64,000 bases of DNA from Sandaracinaceae bacterium (GCA_020633195.1 JACKEC010000033.1:1-64000), one strand, 5' to 3'. Shown: positions 18,801 through 27,093, numbered from the stretch's first letter. Numbers and translations are program-made. The notes: generated by a model not told the origin, from the letters alone.

Positions 18801-19582
18801 CGCGCTACGGGCACGGCGGCACCGGCGACGTCACGATCCGCGGCCGGATCGCGGGCCGGCCGTTCGAGCAGACGGTGTCGGTCGCCCTCCCCTCGGAGGG
18901 TGAGCCGCGGCCCGAGCTCGAGAGCGTGTGGGCGCGCACCCGCATCCGCGATCTCATGACGGCGATGGCGCTGCGCCCGAGCGACGCCCTCCAGGAGGAG
19001 GTCACGCAGCTCGGTCTCGAGCATCACCTGTTGACGCAGTGGACCGCGTTCCTCGCGATCGACGAGGGCTACCACGCGGAGGGCGAGGCCCAGACGGTCC
19101 AGCAGCCGTCGGAGACGCCGGCGGGGATCACCGCGCCCGTCGTCGCGCCGCCGCGGCCGACGATGCGGCGCGCGCGAGCGACCGAGGCGAGCCCCACGCG
19201 CATGGCGCCCGCGTACGGGATGGGCGGGCTCGGGATGCGCGGCTCCGGTCGCGGCGGTGGCGGAGGGATGGAGGCCATGGACCTCCTCGACGGGTTCGGC
19301 GGGGGCTCGCGCGGCGACTCGGCCGCCCCGGCCGCGCAGCCGGACGTGGACGCCGAGCGCCGGGGCACGACCGAGACGTCGCGCGCGATCCGCGGTCGCC
19401 GCCCGAGCTGCTACGAGCAGGCGCGCCGCCCCGACGGCACCATCGACCAGGCCGCGCTCGAGGACTGCCTGCGCCGACAGCGCGCGGGCGGCGCCGAGAA
19501 GGCGACGTCGTGGACGGCTCCCAAGCGGGGACGGGTGTTCTCCGGGCTCCCACCCGCCGACCTCCGTCGCGCCGCGCCGTGA
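15863..19582 (+). CDS. PQQ beta-propeller / VIT / VWA fusion lipoprotein
   Basis: About 1239 residues. The lipoprotein signal is MRKTVWTVLLFVASCGGG. Residues about 100-490 form a PQQ/WD40-like propeller with repeated strand patterns (YGDGKVYVGG, TGREREW-type and WRRRYTDNPRTRPA segments). Residues about 515-640 match a VIT domain (SVEQTFHNPYTRPVEAVYLF; RRRHEARQEYDEARSRG). Residues about 770-940 are a VWA domain with the metal motif DTSSS near 778. The C-terminal part has a Gly-rich stretch (about 1115-1150) and a short Cys-containing end. VIT plus VWA is known from inter-alpha-trypsin inhibitor-like proteins; adding an N-terminal propeller is unusual. Start ATG 15863 follows a GGAGGGG ribosome site. 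Likely outer-surface; function unknown. Confidence 0.82.
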   Translation: MRKTVWTVLLFVASCGGGSNAPQSEAPRQSHEEARSTTGDEIVPAPAVADLTGAAEAPPEPEIPADTVALASRMAPRRLDIPRTRRGHTERFVFDGFHRGWFARTPAGPQSLLTPIYGDGKVYVGGGFSSSQVFAYASRTGEREWTASAPDGGPSAAILEDGKILYNTESCTLFAVDAATGRQRWSRWLGDPLMSQPAAANGLVFSGHLLDGQSPGGLPTGTTGYGTGDGRRYGFTAMNLTNGAPRWTRPIDGDVMNAAVLDGDDVFFTTMSGTVYRMNQRSGRVHWRRRLHATSAPWLDGDDVHVTVRLRENGGVREKAVILSRESGGTEHELDAVDAAFVAGRPDPGVQEGWSYEGSRATVVGGRIYQTIGNEVHCRDADTRELLWRRRYTDNPRTRPASMPAIAGSQLVFGTRDGVLFGLDIDTGMTAWAYDVGEPIASQPTIGHGWVYASTTRGGVVGLEVSDVSFDGWHMWGGNAQHNGRVMATEPPADDTDRPTEGTLELGGSARDGEVAGFPLRGTRVTANVSGFVARVSVEQTFHNPYTRPVEAVYLFPLPDDAAVDAMELRAGDRVVTAQIRRRHEARQEYDEARSRGVLASLLEQERPNLFRQSVANIRPGDAIRVTLSYTQALPYEAGSYRFVYPMVAGPRYEGGGEGAAANGVRQVVLTPGGQRPDRVEVSIDADFGVAVADVRSPTHEIGVTHEGDRVHVALTEGARPDRDLDVRFQVAGEAPAVSVLGSPPQGEARGHFSLALHPRLEVADDEVMPRELVFVVDTSSSMHGRPLELAQAAMLRALGGLRPTDTFRVLSFSDTTSALSDAPLPATEENVARGRRFVSSMEALGASEMVRGLRAALDPEGEPGRMRVVLLMTDGFIGNETEVFREVNDRLGQSRVFAFGVGSAVNRYLLTRLAEVGRGDAQVVTLDESPDDAADAFHERIARPFLTDIHIDWGDLQVADAYPRRVPDLYADRPLVVHARYGHGGTGDVTIRGRIAGRPFEQTVSVALPSEGEPRPELESVWARTRIRDLMTAMALRPSDALQEEVTQLGLEHHLLTQWTAFLAIDEGYHAEGEAQTVQQPSETPAGITAPVVAPPRPTMRRARATEASPTRMAPAYGMGGLGMRGSGRGGGGGMEAMDLLDGFGGGSRGDSAAPAAQPDVDAERRGTTETSRAIRGRRPSCYEQARRPDGTIDQAALEDCLRRQRAGGAEKATSWTAPKRGRVFSGLPPADLRRAAP

Positions 19583-19594
19583 CATCATGCGGGG

Positions 19595-21031
19595 GTGCAC
19601 GACTTCTGGTGGCTGATCGCGGCGAGCGTCCCGCCCCTCGAGGTGGGGTGGGTCGTCTTCGCCGCGGTCTACATCATCCTCCAGCGCCGATCGGCGCCCG
19701 CCACGATGGCGTGGATCCTCGCGCTCGCGTTCTTCCCCGTCATCGGGATCATCCTCTACGCGCTGATCGGGCCGCGCCGCTACGACCGGCGCAAGAAGCG
19801 GCGCGCGCGCGCCCACGCCGCCGTCAACCAGGCGACGCGCATCGAGGCGCACCCGAGCGAGGACAAGCCGCACGCCAACCAGCTCGTGCGGCTCCTCGCC
19901 CGGACCGTCGGCCGCGCCGGCCGCCCGCGCCGCGCGGGGCTCACCGTCTACTACGACGGCAAGTCCAAGTACGACGCGCTCGAGAAGGCCATCGCCGAGG
20001 CCGGCCGGCACATCCACATGGAGTACTACATCTGGGAGCCCGACCGGATCGGCTCCCGGATCCGCGACGGGCTGGTGAAGCGCGCAAAAGAAGGTGTCGA
20101 GGTGCGCGTCCTCGTCGACGGGTTCGGCTCGAGCAAGGCGCACGACGAGTTCTGGGAGCCGCTGCGCAGGGCGGGCGGCCAGGTCCGGCGCTTCAACGCG
20201 CTGACCCTGATGAAGTGGCGGCCGCGCATGGTGAACTTCCGGACCCACCGGAAGATCGCCGTGATCGACGGCGTGATCGCGTTCACCGGCGGGATGAACA
20301 TCAGCGAGGTCCACACCGCCGAGTTCTCCGGCGAGGACGCCTGGCGCGACACCCACGTGCAGCTGCGCGGCGAGGCGGCCAAGGGGCTGCAGATGGTGTT
20401 CTTCGAAGACTGGCACTACGCCGGCGGGGACGCGCCCGAGGTCGACCGCTACCTCGCGGAGGTCGGGAGCCTCGACTACGGCGAGCACCTCGTGCAGATC
20501 GTCTCGTCCGGCCCCGACGAGAACCTCGACGCGATCCACAAGCTCTTCTTCGCCGCGATCGCGGGCGCGACGGAGCGCGTGCAGCTCACGACGCCGTACT
20601 TCGTGCCCGACGAGACGACCCTCAACGCGCTCAACACGGCGGCGCTCGGCGGCGTGGACGTGACCGTGCTCGTCCCCGAGGGCGGCGACGCGCCGTTCGT
20701 CGCCGCGGCGGCGCGGACCTACTACCCCGAGCTGCTCGAGACGGGCGTGAAGATCTACGAGCTCCCCGACCCGCCGGTGCTCCACGCCAAGACCCTCGTC
20801 GTCGACGACCTCGCGGTGATCGGGACCGCGAACACCGACAACCGCAGCTTCCGCCTCAACTTCGAGGTCGTCGCCGCGATCCACGATCGCGCCATCGCGG
20901 ATCAGCTCTCGGACAAGCTCGCCGAGGACCTCGGCCGCGCGCGTCGGATCACCCTCGCCGCGCTCCAGAAGGCCCCGCTCTACCGCCGCCTCTACTCGAG
21001 CGCCGCGCGCCTCTTCAGCCCGATGCTGTAG
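19595..21031 (+). CDS. cls: Cardiolipin synthase (phospholipase D superfamily)
   Basis: 478 residues, the usual length of bacterial ClsA-type cardiolipin synthases. Two N-terminal membrane helices (about 6-28 and 36-58) precede two phospholipase D domains with complete HKD motifs: HRKIAVIDG (His218, Lys220, Asp225) and HAKTLVVDD (His397, Lys399, Asp404), the second followed by GTANTDNRSFRLNFE. The enzyme condenses two phosphatidylglycerols to cardiolipin and glycerol at the inner membrane. The start is GTG at 19595, 12 bases after the previous stop, so it may be co-transcribed with the propeller/VIT/VWA gene. The ending matches the family (LSDKLAEDL ... SPML). Confidence 0.93.
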   Translation: MHDFWWLIAASVPPLEVGWVVFAAVYIILQRRSAPATMAWILALAFFPVIGIILYALIGPRRYDRRKKRRARAHAAVNQATRIEAHPSEDKPHANQLVRLLARTVGRAGRPRRAGLTVYYDGKSKYDALEKAIAEAGRHIHMEYYIWEPDRIGSRIRDGLVKRAKEGVEVRVLVDGFGSSKAHDEFWEPLRRAGGQVRRFNALTLMKWRPRMVNFRTHRKIAVIDGVIAFTGGMNISEVHTAEFSGEDAWRDTHVQLRGEAAKGLQMVFFEDWHYAGGDAPEVDRYLAEVGSLDYGEHLVQIVSSGPDENLDAIHKLFFAAIAGATERVQLTTPYFVPDETTLNALNTAALGGVDVTVLVPEGGDAPFVAAAARTYYPELLETGVKIYELPDPPVLHAKTLVVDDLAVIGTANTDNRSFRLNFEVVAAIHDRAIADQLSDKLAEDLGRARRITLAALQKAPLYRRLYSSAARLFSPML

Positions 21032-21055
21032 CAGGCTGCTGAAGAGCAGCCTGCT
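21030..21055 (+). terminator. Perfect 11-bp hairpin at the end of the cls gene
   Basis: AGCAGGCTGCT, loop GAAG, then AGCAGCCTGCT: a perfect 11-base-pair stem that includes the last bases of the TAG stop codon. Only a short TT follows. It is a plausible terminator between convergent genes. A second short stem (GCGCGC, GAA, GCGCGC at 21064-21078) follows it. Confidence 0.6.
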
Positions 21056-21078
21056 TCCGTGCCGCGCGCGAAGCGCGC

Positions 21079-21208
21079 ATGCCCGTGCCCGTGCCCGTGC
21101 CCGAACCGTTCCCGTTCAGCCGTGCCCGAAGAAGGCGCGTGATCTCGGGCACGGGGAGGTGGCACGGGCAAGGGCGGGCAAGGGCACGGGCACGGGCAAG
21201 GGCACGGA
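21079..21208. repeat. CCCGTG hexamer tracts in opposite orientation, site 2
   Basis: A tract of CCCGTG-type units (about 21081-21103) is followed, after a less regular stretch, by units in the opposite sense (CACGGG, 21147-21208, with interspersed AAGGG). The two halves can pair into a large imperfect stem. The stretch lies between the convergent cls and pectinacetylesterase-like genes, and nothing else is seen in this gap. Confidence 0.8.
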
Positions 21209-21241
21209 GCAGGCGCCGAAAACGGTCCCTTCAGACGCCGC

Positions 21242-22411
21242 TCACGGGACCGGGCAGATCGACGCGTAGCCCGGCACCCAGGTGTCGCAGAAGCCGCAGT
21301 GGGCGCCGGTCCCGCCGGCGAGGCACTCGTCGCAGATCGGGTCGTGGCAGCACTCCTCGCCCTCGCAGGCCACGGTCGCGGGCATCGTGTCCTCCTCGGC
21401 GAGCTGACGCGTCCACTCGGACAACGCGACGCCGTTCACGACGCGATCGTTGAAGTACGGGTACGGCGTCGCGCAGTGGACCGAGCCGGGCGGGACGTAG
21501 GCGGTGAAGTTCGGCAGGGCCGCGTCGATCGTCTCGAGGCTCGCGCGGAACTGCGGCTGCCACTCGGCCGCGTCGCCGCCCATCGCCACGTAGAAGAAGA
21601 TCTGGTCCTTGTCCCAGTTGGTCGCGGTCTGGGCCATCCGCAGGTTCGGGAAGTGCTGGCCGATGCCGATGTACAGGTCGGGCAGCGTCAGCTCGTCGAG
21701 GGGGACCTGCAGCGACTCGATGAAGGGCGGCAGCTGCGCGTTCCAGTTCGGAAGCGAGCGCGTGAGGAAGTCCTCGGTGATGATCCCCGCGCCGCTGTCC
21801 GCGAGCACCGCGATGGAGGCGCTCGTGTAGTGGTTGGCGATGTAGGCCGAGTGCAGCGCCGCGCCGTACGCGCCCGCGCTGCAGCCCGAGACGAACACGC
21901 GGTCCGGGTCGGGGTAGCGCGAGTAGACCCACTCGAGCACGGCCGACGCGTTGACGTAGCCGCGGTGCTCGATCGCGAGGCCCGGCCCGTACTCGGCGCG
22001 GGCGTTGCCCCAGTGCACGTCGCCCGTGCAGTACGGCACGTGGACGATCGTCCAGTCCGCGAACTCGCCCGCGTCGTCGAAGATGCCGCCGAGGACCCCG
22101 CTGTCGAGGTAGCCGGTGAAGGTCGACAGCTGGCCGACCTCCTCGCTGAAGAGCGAGCCCGCGCTCGAGCACGTCGAGGCATCCCAGCAGGCGCCGCCGC
22201 CCTGGAAGTCGATGATGACGCGGTGCGGGTCGCCGCCCCGGACGAAGAACCGGTAGTCGGTGCCGCGCGAGCAGATGGTGTCGCCGCCCGGCTCGATCGC
22301 GATCCAGGTGCTCGCGGGCGGGCGGCCAGGGAGCCCGTCCGTGTAGGTGGGCTCGGCCTCCTCGCAGGCGGTGAAGGCGATCAGGGCGACGACGGCGACG
22401 GCGATGCGCAT
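21242..22411 (-). CDS. Pectinacetylesterase/Notum-like lipoprotein
   Basis: 389 residues with a lipoprotein signal (MRIAVAVVALIAFTACEE, Cys16). The body matches the pectinacetylesterase (PAE/Notum) hydrolase family: IIDFQGGGACWD (oxyanion region, about 66-77), VSGCSAGAYG with the nucleophile Ser178, LADSGAG with Asp205, and SVHCATPY with His312. A Cys-rich end (ACEGEECCHDPICDECLAGG) may be disulfide-bonded. Family members remove O-linked acyl groups from carbohydrate or protein; the substrate here is unknown. Probably anchored in the outer membrane. Confidence 0.87.
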   Translation of the reverse strand: MRIAVAVVALIAFTACEEAEPTYTDGLPGRPPASTWIAIEPGGDTICSRGTDYRFFVRGGDPHRVIIDFQGGGACWDASTCSSAGSLFSEEVGQLSTFTGYLDSGVLGGIFDDAGEFADWTIVHVPYCTGDVHWGNARAEYGPGLAIEHRGYVNASAVLEWVYSRYPDPDRVFVSGCSAGAYGAALHSAYIANHYTSASIAVLADSGAGIITEDFLTRSLPNWNAQLPPFIESLQVPLDELTLPDLYIGIGQHFPNLRMAQTATNWDKDQIFFYVAMGGDAAEWQPQFRASLETIDAALPNFTAYVPPGSVHCATPYPYFNDRVVNGVALSEWTRQLAEEDTMPATVACEGEECCHDPICDECLAGGTGAHCGFCDTWVPGYASICPVP

Positions 22412-22489
22412 GCGGTGGTCCTACGACTCGGGGGGCGGGATGGATCGGCCAGGGGGAAAACCGGAGGCGGCCATCGTACCCTCTGCGAG

Positions 22490-23113
22490 GTGCCGACGCC
22501 CGAGCCGACGACCCCGATCGAAGCCGACGTGCGCCTCGACGAGGCGGACTACGTCGAGGCGTTCGGCGCGCAGGCGAAGAAGTCGACGGTGGCCCTGCAG
22601 AAGCTCCTCGGCATCGCGCTCGGGCTCACCGTCCTCGTCGTCGCGCTCTCTTGGCCGGTCACCCCCGGGGTCTGGATCCTGCTCGTCCCCGCCGCGGTCG
22701 TCGGGCTGATCCTCGCGCCCCAGCAGCCGCGCTACCTCGCGCGGCGCACCTTTCGGCTGCGGCACCCGGCGTGGCACGACGTCCGCCTGACCCTCGACGA
22801 GGAGCACCTGACCGTCCGCTCGGAGAAGCTCGAGAGCTACCGGCCCTGGAAGCACCTCGACGGCTGGCTCGAGACCCCGCGGCTGTTCGTCCTCTACGCG
22901 GGCACGAGCGTCAGCGACATCTGGCGCAAGGAGGCCTTCTCCGGCGAAGACGCGGTCCGGCTGCGGGCGCTCCTCGATCGCAAGCTCGTGCACGAGAGGC
23001 CGCCCGCCGCGGCGCGGACGCGGCGCGTCGGTGGCCGCGGGCGCGTGATCGCCTGGATCGTCGTGTTCCTCCTGCTCGTGGTCGCCTACGGCCTGTGGAG
23101 GAGCGCCGCGTGA
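22490..23113 (+). CDS. YcxB-like membrane protein
   Basis: About 207 residues. Two membrane helices near the N-terminus (about 38-75) are followed by a soluble beta segment with the YcxB-type pattern VRLTLDEEHLTVRSEKLESY ... WKHLDGWLETPRLFVLYAG, and a last hydrophobic helix at the C-terminus (VIAWIVVFLLLVVAYGL). The start is uncertain: GTG at 22490 is chosen because upstream sequence is antisense to the preceding gene's promoter and shows no protein-like content. Its stop overlaps the start of the next, related gene (GTGA), so the two are translationally coupled. Function unknown. Confidence 0.72.
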   Translation: MPTPEPTTPIEADVRLDEADYVEAFGAQAKKSTVALQKLLGIALGLTVLVVALSWPVTPGVWILLVPAAVVGLILAPQQPRYLARRTFRLRHPAWHDVRLTLDEEHLTVRSEKLESYRPWKHLDGWLETPRLFVLYAGTSVSDIWRKEAFSGEDAVRLRALLDRKLVHERPPAAARTRRVGGRGRVIAWIVVFLLLVVAYGLWRSAA

Positions 23114-23739
23114 GCGCCTACCGCAACGAGGGCCACGTCAAGCTCTCTTACACCATCGAGCGAGAGGACCTCCTCGAGGCGGTCCGCGCGCAGCGCCAGG
23201 GCTCGGTCCTGCGGAGCATCGGCCCGCCGAGCGTCGCCCTCGTGGTCGTCCTGAGCCTGCCGATGTTCCATCGGCTGCCGCTCGTGGCGGCCGCCCTCGC
23301 CTCGGGCTTCGTCGCCACGATGATGGCGCTCCTCGTCATCGCCGCGATCCGGGCGGGCCGACAGCGCCTCGACAGGGACTGGGAGGAGCGGCGCGCGCAC
23401 CGCCTCGAGGTCACCGAGGAGGCGTTCGAGATCCACGACGCGACGAGCGGCAAGCGCATCGCGTGGGAGCTCGTGACCCACTGGCGCGAGACCCCGCGCG
23501 AGTTCCTGCTGTACGTCGAGCCTCACCTCTTCCACGTGATCCCCAAGCGCCTGCTCCCGAGCGCGGAGGTCCAGACGAACCTGCGGCGGCTGTTCGAGGA
23601 CCGCGTCCTGCCCGGCGGCGAGGCGCGCCTGGCGGCGGCCGCGCGGGGATCGTGGGTCCCCTTCATGACCTTCGTCGCGATCCTGCTGACGCTCTGCGCG
23701 GCCGGCGCCGAGGCCGCCGCCGCGCTGCTGTTCCAGTGA
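23110..23739 (+). CDS. YcxB family protein
   Basis: 209 residues starting with GTG in a GTGA overlap with the previous gene. It is a textbook YcxB layout: an N-terminal YTIEREDLLEAVRAQRQ segment, two central hydrophobic helices (about 40-80), then ITWE-type strands (VTEEAFEIHDATSGKRIAWE), HWRETPREFLLYVEPHLFHVIPKRLL (residues split here for length in the family motif F-x-x-I-P-K-R) and a C-terminal helix. The YcxB family has no known function. The tandem with another YcxB-like gene suggests a two-protein membrane complex. The stop codon abuts that of the convergent WGR gene inside the palindrome TGATCA. Confidence 0.78.
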   Translation: MSAYRNEGHVKLSYTIEREDLLEAVRAQRQGSVLRSIGPPSVALVVVLSLPMFHRLPLVAAALASGFVATMMALLVIAAIRAGRQRLDRDWEERRAHRLEVTEEAFEIHDATSGKRIAWELVTHWRETPREFLLYVEPHLFHVIPKRLLPSAEVQTNLRRLFEDRVLPGGEARLAAAARGSWVPFMTFVAILLTLCAAGAEAAAALLFQ

Positions 23740-26700
23740 TCAATCCGTGATGATCAGCGTGAGGTCCCGGATGAGCTCGCTCATCTGGATCGCGCCGAGC
23801 ACCTCGAGCCCCTCGCTGGCCTGCCAGTGGCCCTTCTTGTGGAGCGCCGGGGCGCCGAGCTTCTGCGTCGCGGTGTCGGCGAAGTCGTTGTAGCCGGCGG
23901 CGCTGAAGCCCGGGTCGAGGGACACGTGGATCTCGAGGTCGGGGTGGCCGGGGATCGGCTTGGTCACGTCCCAGATGATGCCGGCGTCCTGCGGCATCCC
24001 GCGGATCCAGCCCTGGTTCTCGAGGCCGCGCACCGCGCCGAGCGGGGCGCTCTTGCCGCCGAACCGCAGGAGCTGCTTGGCCGCGAGCTCCTCGGGCGTC
24101 GCCGCGTAGGTCGCGCGGCCGAGCTGATCGAAGGGCTGCAGCAGCTCGTAGTCGGCGAAGAGCTCGCCGAAGCGCGCCTTGACGTCCTCGCTCATCGCGA
24201 GGGGGTGCAACAGGACGATCTCCATCCCGTCGGCCAGCGAGACCGGCTCGTCGTCGGCGTCGGTGGGCCGCCGCCCGTCGTCGATCCGGAACGCGTACGC
24301 GAGCTCGCCGTCGGCGTAGGCGCCCCACACGAGGCGGCGCACGATGTGGATCGTCAGCGGGTGCTCGACGAAGAACTGCTGGAACACGTCGACGGGCACG
24401 CAGCGCTCGCTGCACATGAGCTGCTCGAGCCGCGTGAGCTGGTGCCCCGCGAGCGCGCGCGCGTCCTTCTTGAGCGCCTTGAACGCCGCCGTCGCGGCCT
24501 TCGCCATCTCCGCGTCGTCGCTCTTGCCCGGCTTGGGGAGCGCCTTCTTGCGCTCGCCGTCCTGACGGACGAACGGCGTGAGGTGCTCGTCGAAGCCGAC
24601 GGTGAACTGCCGCGGGCCGAAGTCGAGGAGCATCGAGCCGTCGTCGTCGAGATCGAGGTCGGGCACGAGCCGGTCGGCGAGCTCCTCGGTGGTGAGCTCG
24701 CGGGCCTCGGCGACCTGCGCGATCTTCTCCTGCGCCTTGGCCTGGAGGCCCTTGAACTTGAGCTTCTGGCTGATGCCGTGGAGGTGCATGAGCGCGACGT
24801 CGGAGCCGATCGCGGCGAGCACGTCGAGCCCCTTCACCGCGCGCGCGTGGGCCGCCTCGCCCGGCCACTTGCGGATCAGCGGGGTCAGCCGGCGCGCGCC
24901 CTCGTCGCCGGCGAGGTGCGCGAGCGCGAGCATCGCGAAGTCGCCCGCGCTCGACCCGTCCGCGCCGAGCCACGTGGAGCAGAGCCCCCACGCGAAGTCC
25001 GCCAGCGACTGCGGGTCGCAAGCCTCTTTGACCACCTCGATCCCCGGGTAGGCGGGGTCGAGGGGCGAGAAGGCGAGCATCGTGAGCAGGTGCTCGACCG
25101 CCGAGGTCGGGAGCGCCTTCTCTCGCCCGCGCAGGAGCGGGCGCGGCAGCGCCTCCGGGTCGGCCCACGGCTTGAGCTTCGGGAGCTTGGTCGGGTACGC
25201 GTCGAGCGGGTCGCGCTCGAGCGCGGCGGTGATCGGCTCGACGGTCGCCTCGCCGTAGCGAGCCGCGATCGCGAGGACCCGCTCGGCGTGTCCCTTCTGG
25301 CCGAGGTACGCGATCGCGTCCTCGGCGAGCGCGCGGGCCTTCTTGTCCGCGCCGAGCGCCTCGGGGATCAGCCCGGCCGCCGCCTCGTCCGGGAAGGTCT
25401 CCATCCAGGCCTGCGCGTACGCGCGGCCCTTCCCACGGGACGCGAGCACGCGCGCGTAGAAGGGCGCGAGGCGCGGCGTGCGCACGCGCGACAGGATCTC
25501 CGCGGCGCTCGTCGCGTTCTTCCCCGTGTACGCGAGGTACCCCGGCACGCCGCGCCCCTCGAGGCGCGCCACGACCCGCCGGACCGAGTCGCCGTCGGTA
25601 TAGCCGAAGGCGTCGGTCGTCATCCGGTTCCAGCACTCGAGGGCGACGTCGTCCTCCGCGTAGTTGAAGACGTAGACGCTCACGCCGCGCTGGTACGAGG
25701 GGACGTCCCCGTGGTCCCCGCCGACCCACTTGTCCACCGCCGCGCGGAGCTGCTCACCCCCCTTGGGCGTCGGTTGCCCGTACGCCTGGGCGGCGAGCCA
25801 CTCGGCCCGCTGGCCGTCGCGCCACTCCACCGCCTCGGGCATCTCGAGCGGGGTCAGCGCGAGCGTCACCGCCGCGCCCGACGCCTTCTTCTTCGTGCGC
25901 GTCCACGGCGGCTCCACGAGCACGCGGGGGAGCTCGCTCGGGCCCGCCTCCGGCACGCTCACCGTCACCGCGTCCCGGATCTGCTCCACCGCCGCGCGCG
26001 CGTTCGGGTCGAGCTGGCCGAGGAGCGCCTCGACGAGCTCCGGGTGCGCCCGCACCGACAGCTCGACCATGCTCCGCGCCATCTGCTTCTTGGAGGTCGC
26101 GAGGGCCGCGATGGTGAACGCGGGCGCCTCCTCGAGGTACGTGCGCGCGGCTCCCTTGAGCTCGCGGTGGTCGAGCAGGTCGCCCATCACCCGCGCGATC
26201 TCGACCGCTTCGATCGTCCTCATCACGTCGACGACGTTGCGGATCTCCTTGAGCTTCTCCGCCATCGCCACGAGGAGCGGGACGGCGTCCACGCCGCGCC
26301 GCTCGATGAGGAGCTGCATCGGCATCGGCGCGGGCCACAGCCACGCGGTGTCGATGCCGCCGATGAGGCGGCGGACCTCGTCGGCGGTCTGAAGCGACGC
26401 CACGAGCGCCAAGACGACTTGTGGGTACTCGGTGTGCGCGTCGAGGATCCGCGTCGCGAAGCGCGGCTCGCGGCCGAGCACGATCGCGGCGAGCGCCTGC
26501 GACTCGAGCGGCCGGCTCGACCAGCTCTGCTCGATCTCCTCGACGAGGACCGCGTGGTCTTCCGCGGAGAGCCGGTCGGCGCCGCGCGCGGCCTCGATCA
26601 TGGGGCCGAGCGCGCGGTAGTCGTTGAGGCGGGCCGGGAGACCCGTCCGCAAGCGCTCGCGGAGGCTGTGGAGGGTCTCGCGCGAGGCGTCCGCGAGGCC

Positions 26701-27093
26701 GAGCCGATCGAGGTGAACGCGCGGCAGGAGCAACGGTCCCGTCGGGGCCGCGGGCGCGGGCGGTGGCTCCACGGGTGCGGGCTCTGGCGCTTCGGGCTTC
26801 GCGGCGGGGCTCTCCGCGGGCGCCTTCGCGGCCGGCGCCCTCGCGGGCGCGGGCTTGGCGGCTGGCGGCGGCGCGTTCGGGTCGGCCGCGACCTCCGCGT
26901 AGCCCTTCTTCGTCTTGGAGAGGATGAGCTTGTCGGCCTCCTTCGTGGCGGCCGCGTCGGAGGCGAATTCCTTGGTCTGGGATTGGCCGTTCGTTCCGAG
27001 GCGACCCCAGCGCAGGTGCAGATCGCTGCCCTCGCGCGTGACCTCCCAGAACTTCGCGCTCTTTCCTTCGACCAGCTCGAACCGTCGCGTCAT
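23740..27093 (-). CDS. WGR-DUF4132 protein (MolR-like)
   Basis: 1117 residues. The N-terminus is a WGR domain (residues about 1-75, with LHLRWGRLGTNGQSQTKEF), a module that in other proteins binds nucleic acid. An Ala/Pro-rich linker follows (about 75-125), then a long helical region with HEAT-like periodicity. The C-terminal part is DUF4132, recognised by DYELLQPFDQLGRATY and VHPLAMSEDVKARFGELFADY-type phrases. E. coli MolR/YehI-type proteins share this WGR plus DUF4132 layout and size; their biochemical role is not established. ATG 27093 is the natural start. It diverges from the VOC/ArsR/SRPBCC operon. Confidence 0.88.
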   Translation of the reverse strand: MTRRFELVEGKSAKFWEVTREGSDLHLRWGRLGTNGQSQTKEFASDAAATKEADKLILSKTKKGYAEVAADPNAPPPAAKPAPARAPAAKAPAESPAAKPEAPEPAPVEPPPAPAAPTGPLLLPRVHLDRLGLADASRETLHSLRERLRTGLPARLNDYRALGPMIEAARGADRLSAEDHAVLVEEIEQSWSSRPLESQALAAIVLGREPRFATRILDAHTEYPQVVLALVASLQTADEVRRLIGGIDTAWLWPAPMPMQLLIERRGVDAVPLLVAMAEKLKEIRNVVDVMRTIEAVEIARVMGDLLDHRELKGAARTYLEEAPAFTIAALATSKKQMARSMVELSVRAHPELVEALLGQLDPNARAAVEQIRDAVTVSVPEAGPSELPRVLVEPPWTRTKKKASGAAVTLALTPLEMPEAVEWRDGQRAEWLAAQAYGQPTPKGGEQLRAAVDKWVGGDHGDVPSYQRGVSVYVFNYAEDDVALECWNRMTTDAFGYTDGDSVRRVVARLEGRGVPGYLAYTGKNATSAAEILSRVRTPRLAPFYARVLASRGKGRAYAQAWMETFPDEAAAGLIPEALGADKKARALAEDAIAYLGQKGHAERVLAIAARYGEATVEPITAALERDPLDAYPTKLPKLKPWADPEALPRPLLRGREKALPTSAVEHLLTMLAFSPLDPAYPGIEVVKEACDPQSLADFAWGLCSTWLGADGSSAGDFAMLALAHLAGDEGARRLTPLIRKWPGEAAHARAVKGLDVLAAIGSDVALMHLHGISQKLKFKGLQAKAQEKIAQVAEARELTTEELADRLVPDLDLDDDGSMLLDFGPRQFTVGFDEHLTPFVRQDGERKKALPKPGKSDDAEMAKAATAAFKALKKDARALAGHQLTRLEQLMCSERCVPVDVFQQFFVEHPLTIHIVRRLVWGAYADGELAYAFRIDDGRRPTDADDEPVSLADGMEIVLLHPLAMSEDVKARFGELFADYELLQPFDQLGRATYAATPEELAAKQLLRFGGKSAPLGAVRGLENQGWIRGMPQDAGIIWDVTKPIPGHPDLEIHVSLDPGFSAAGYNDFADTATQKLGAPALHKKGHWQASEGLEVLGAIQMSELIRDLTLIITD

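Noticed and set aside
13754..20884. Open frame of 2376 codons on the minus strand and an overlapping 1374-codon frame on the plus strand (14779-18903)
   Set aside because: Both are Arg/His/Ala-rich shadows of the DUF2330 and propeller/VIT/VWA genes. Very high GC removes stop codons in other frames.
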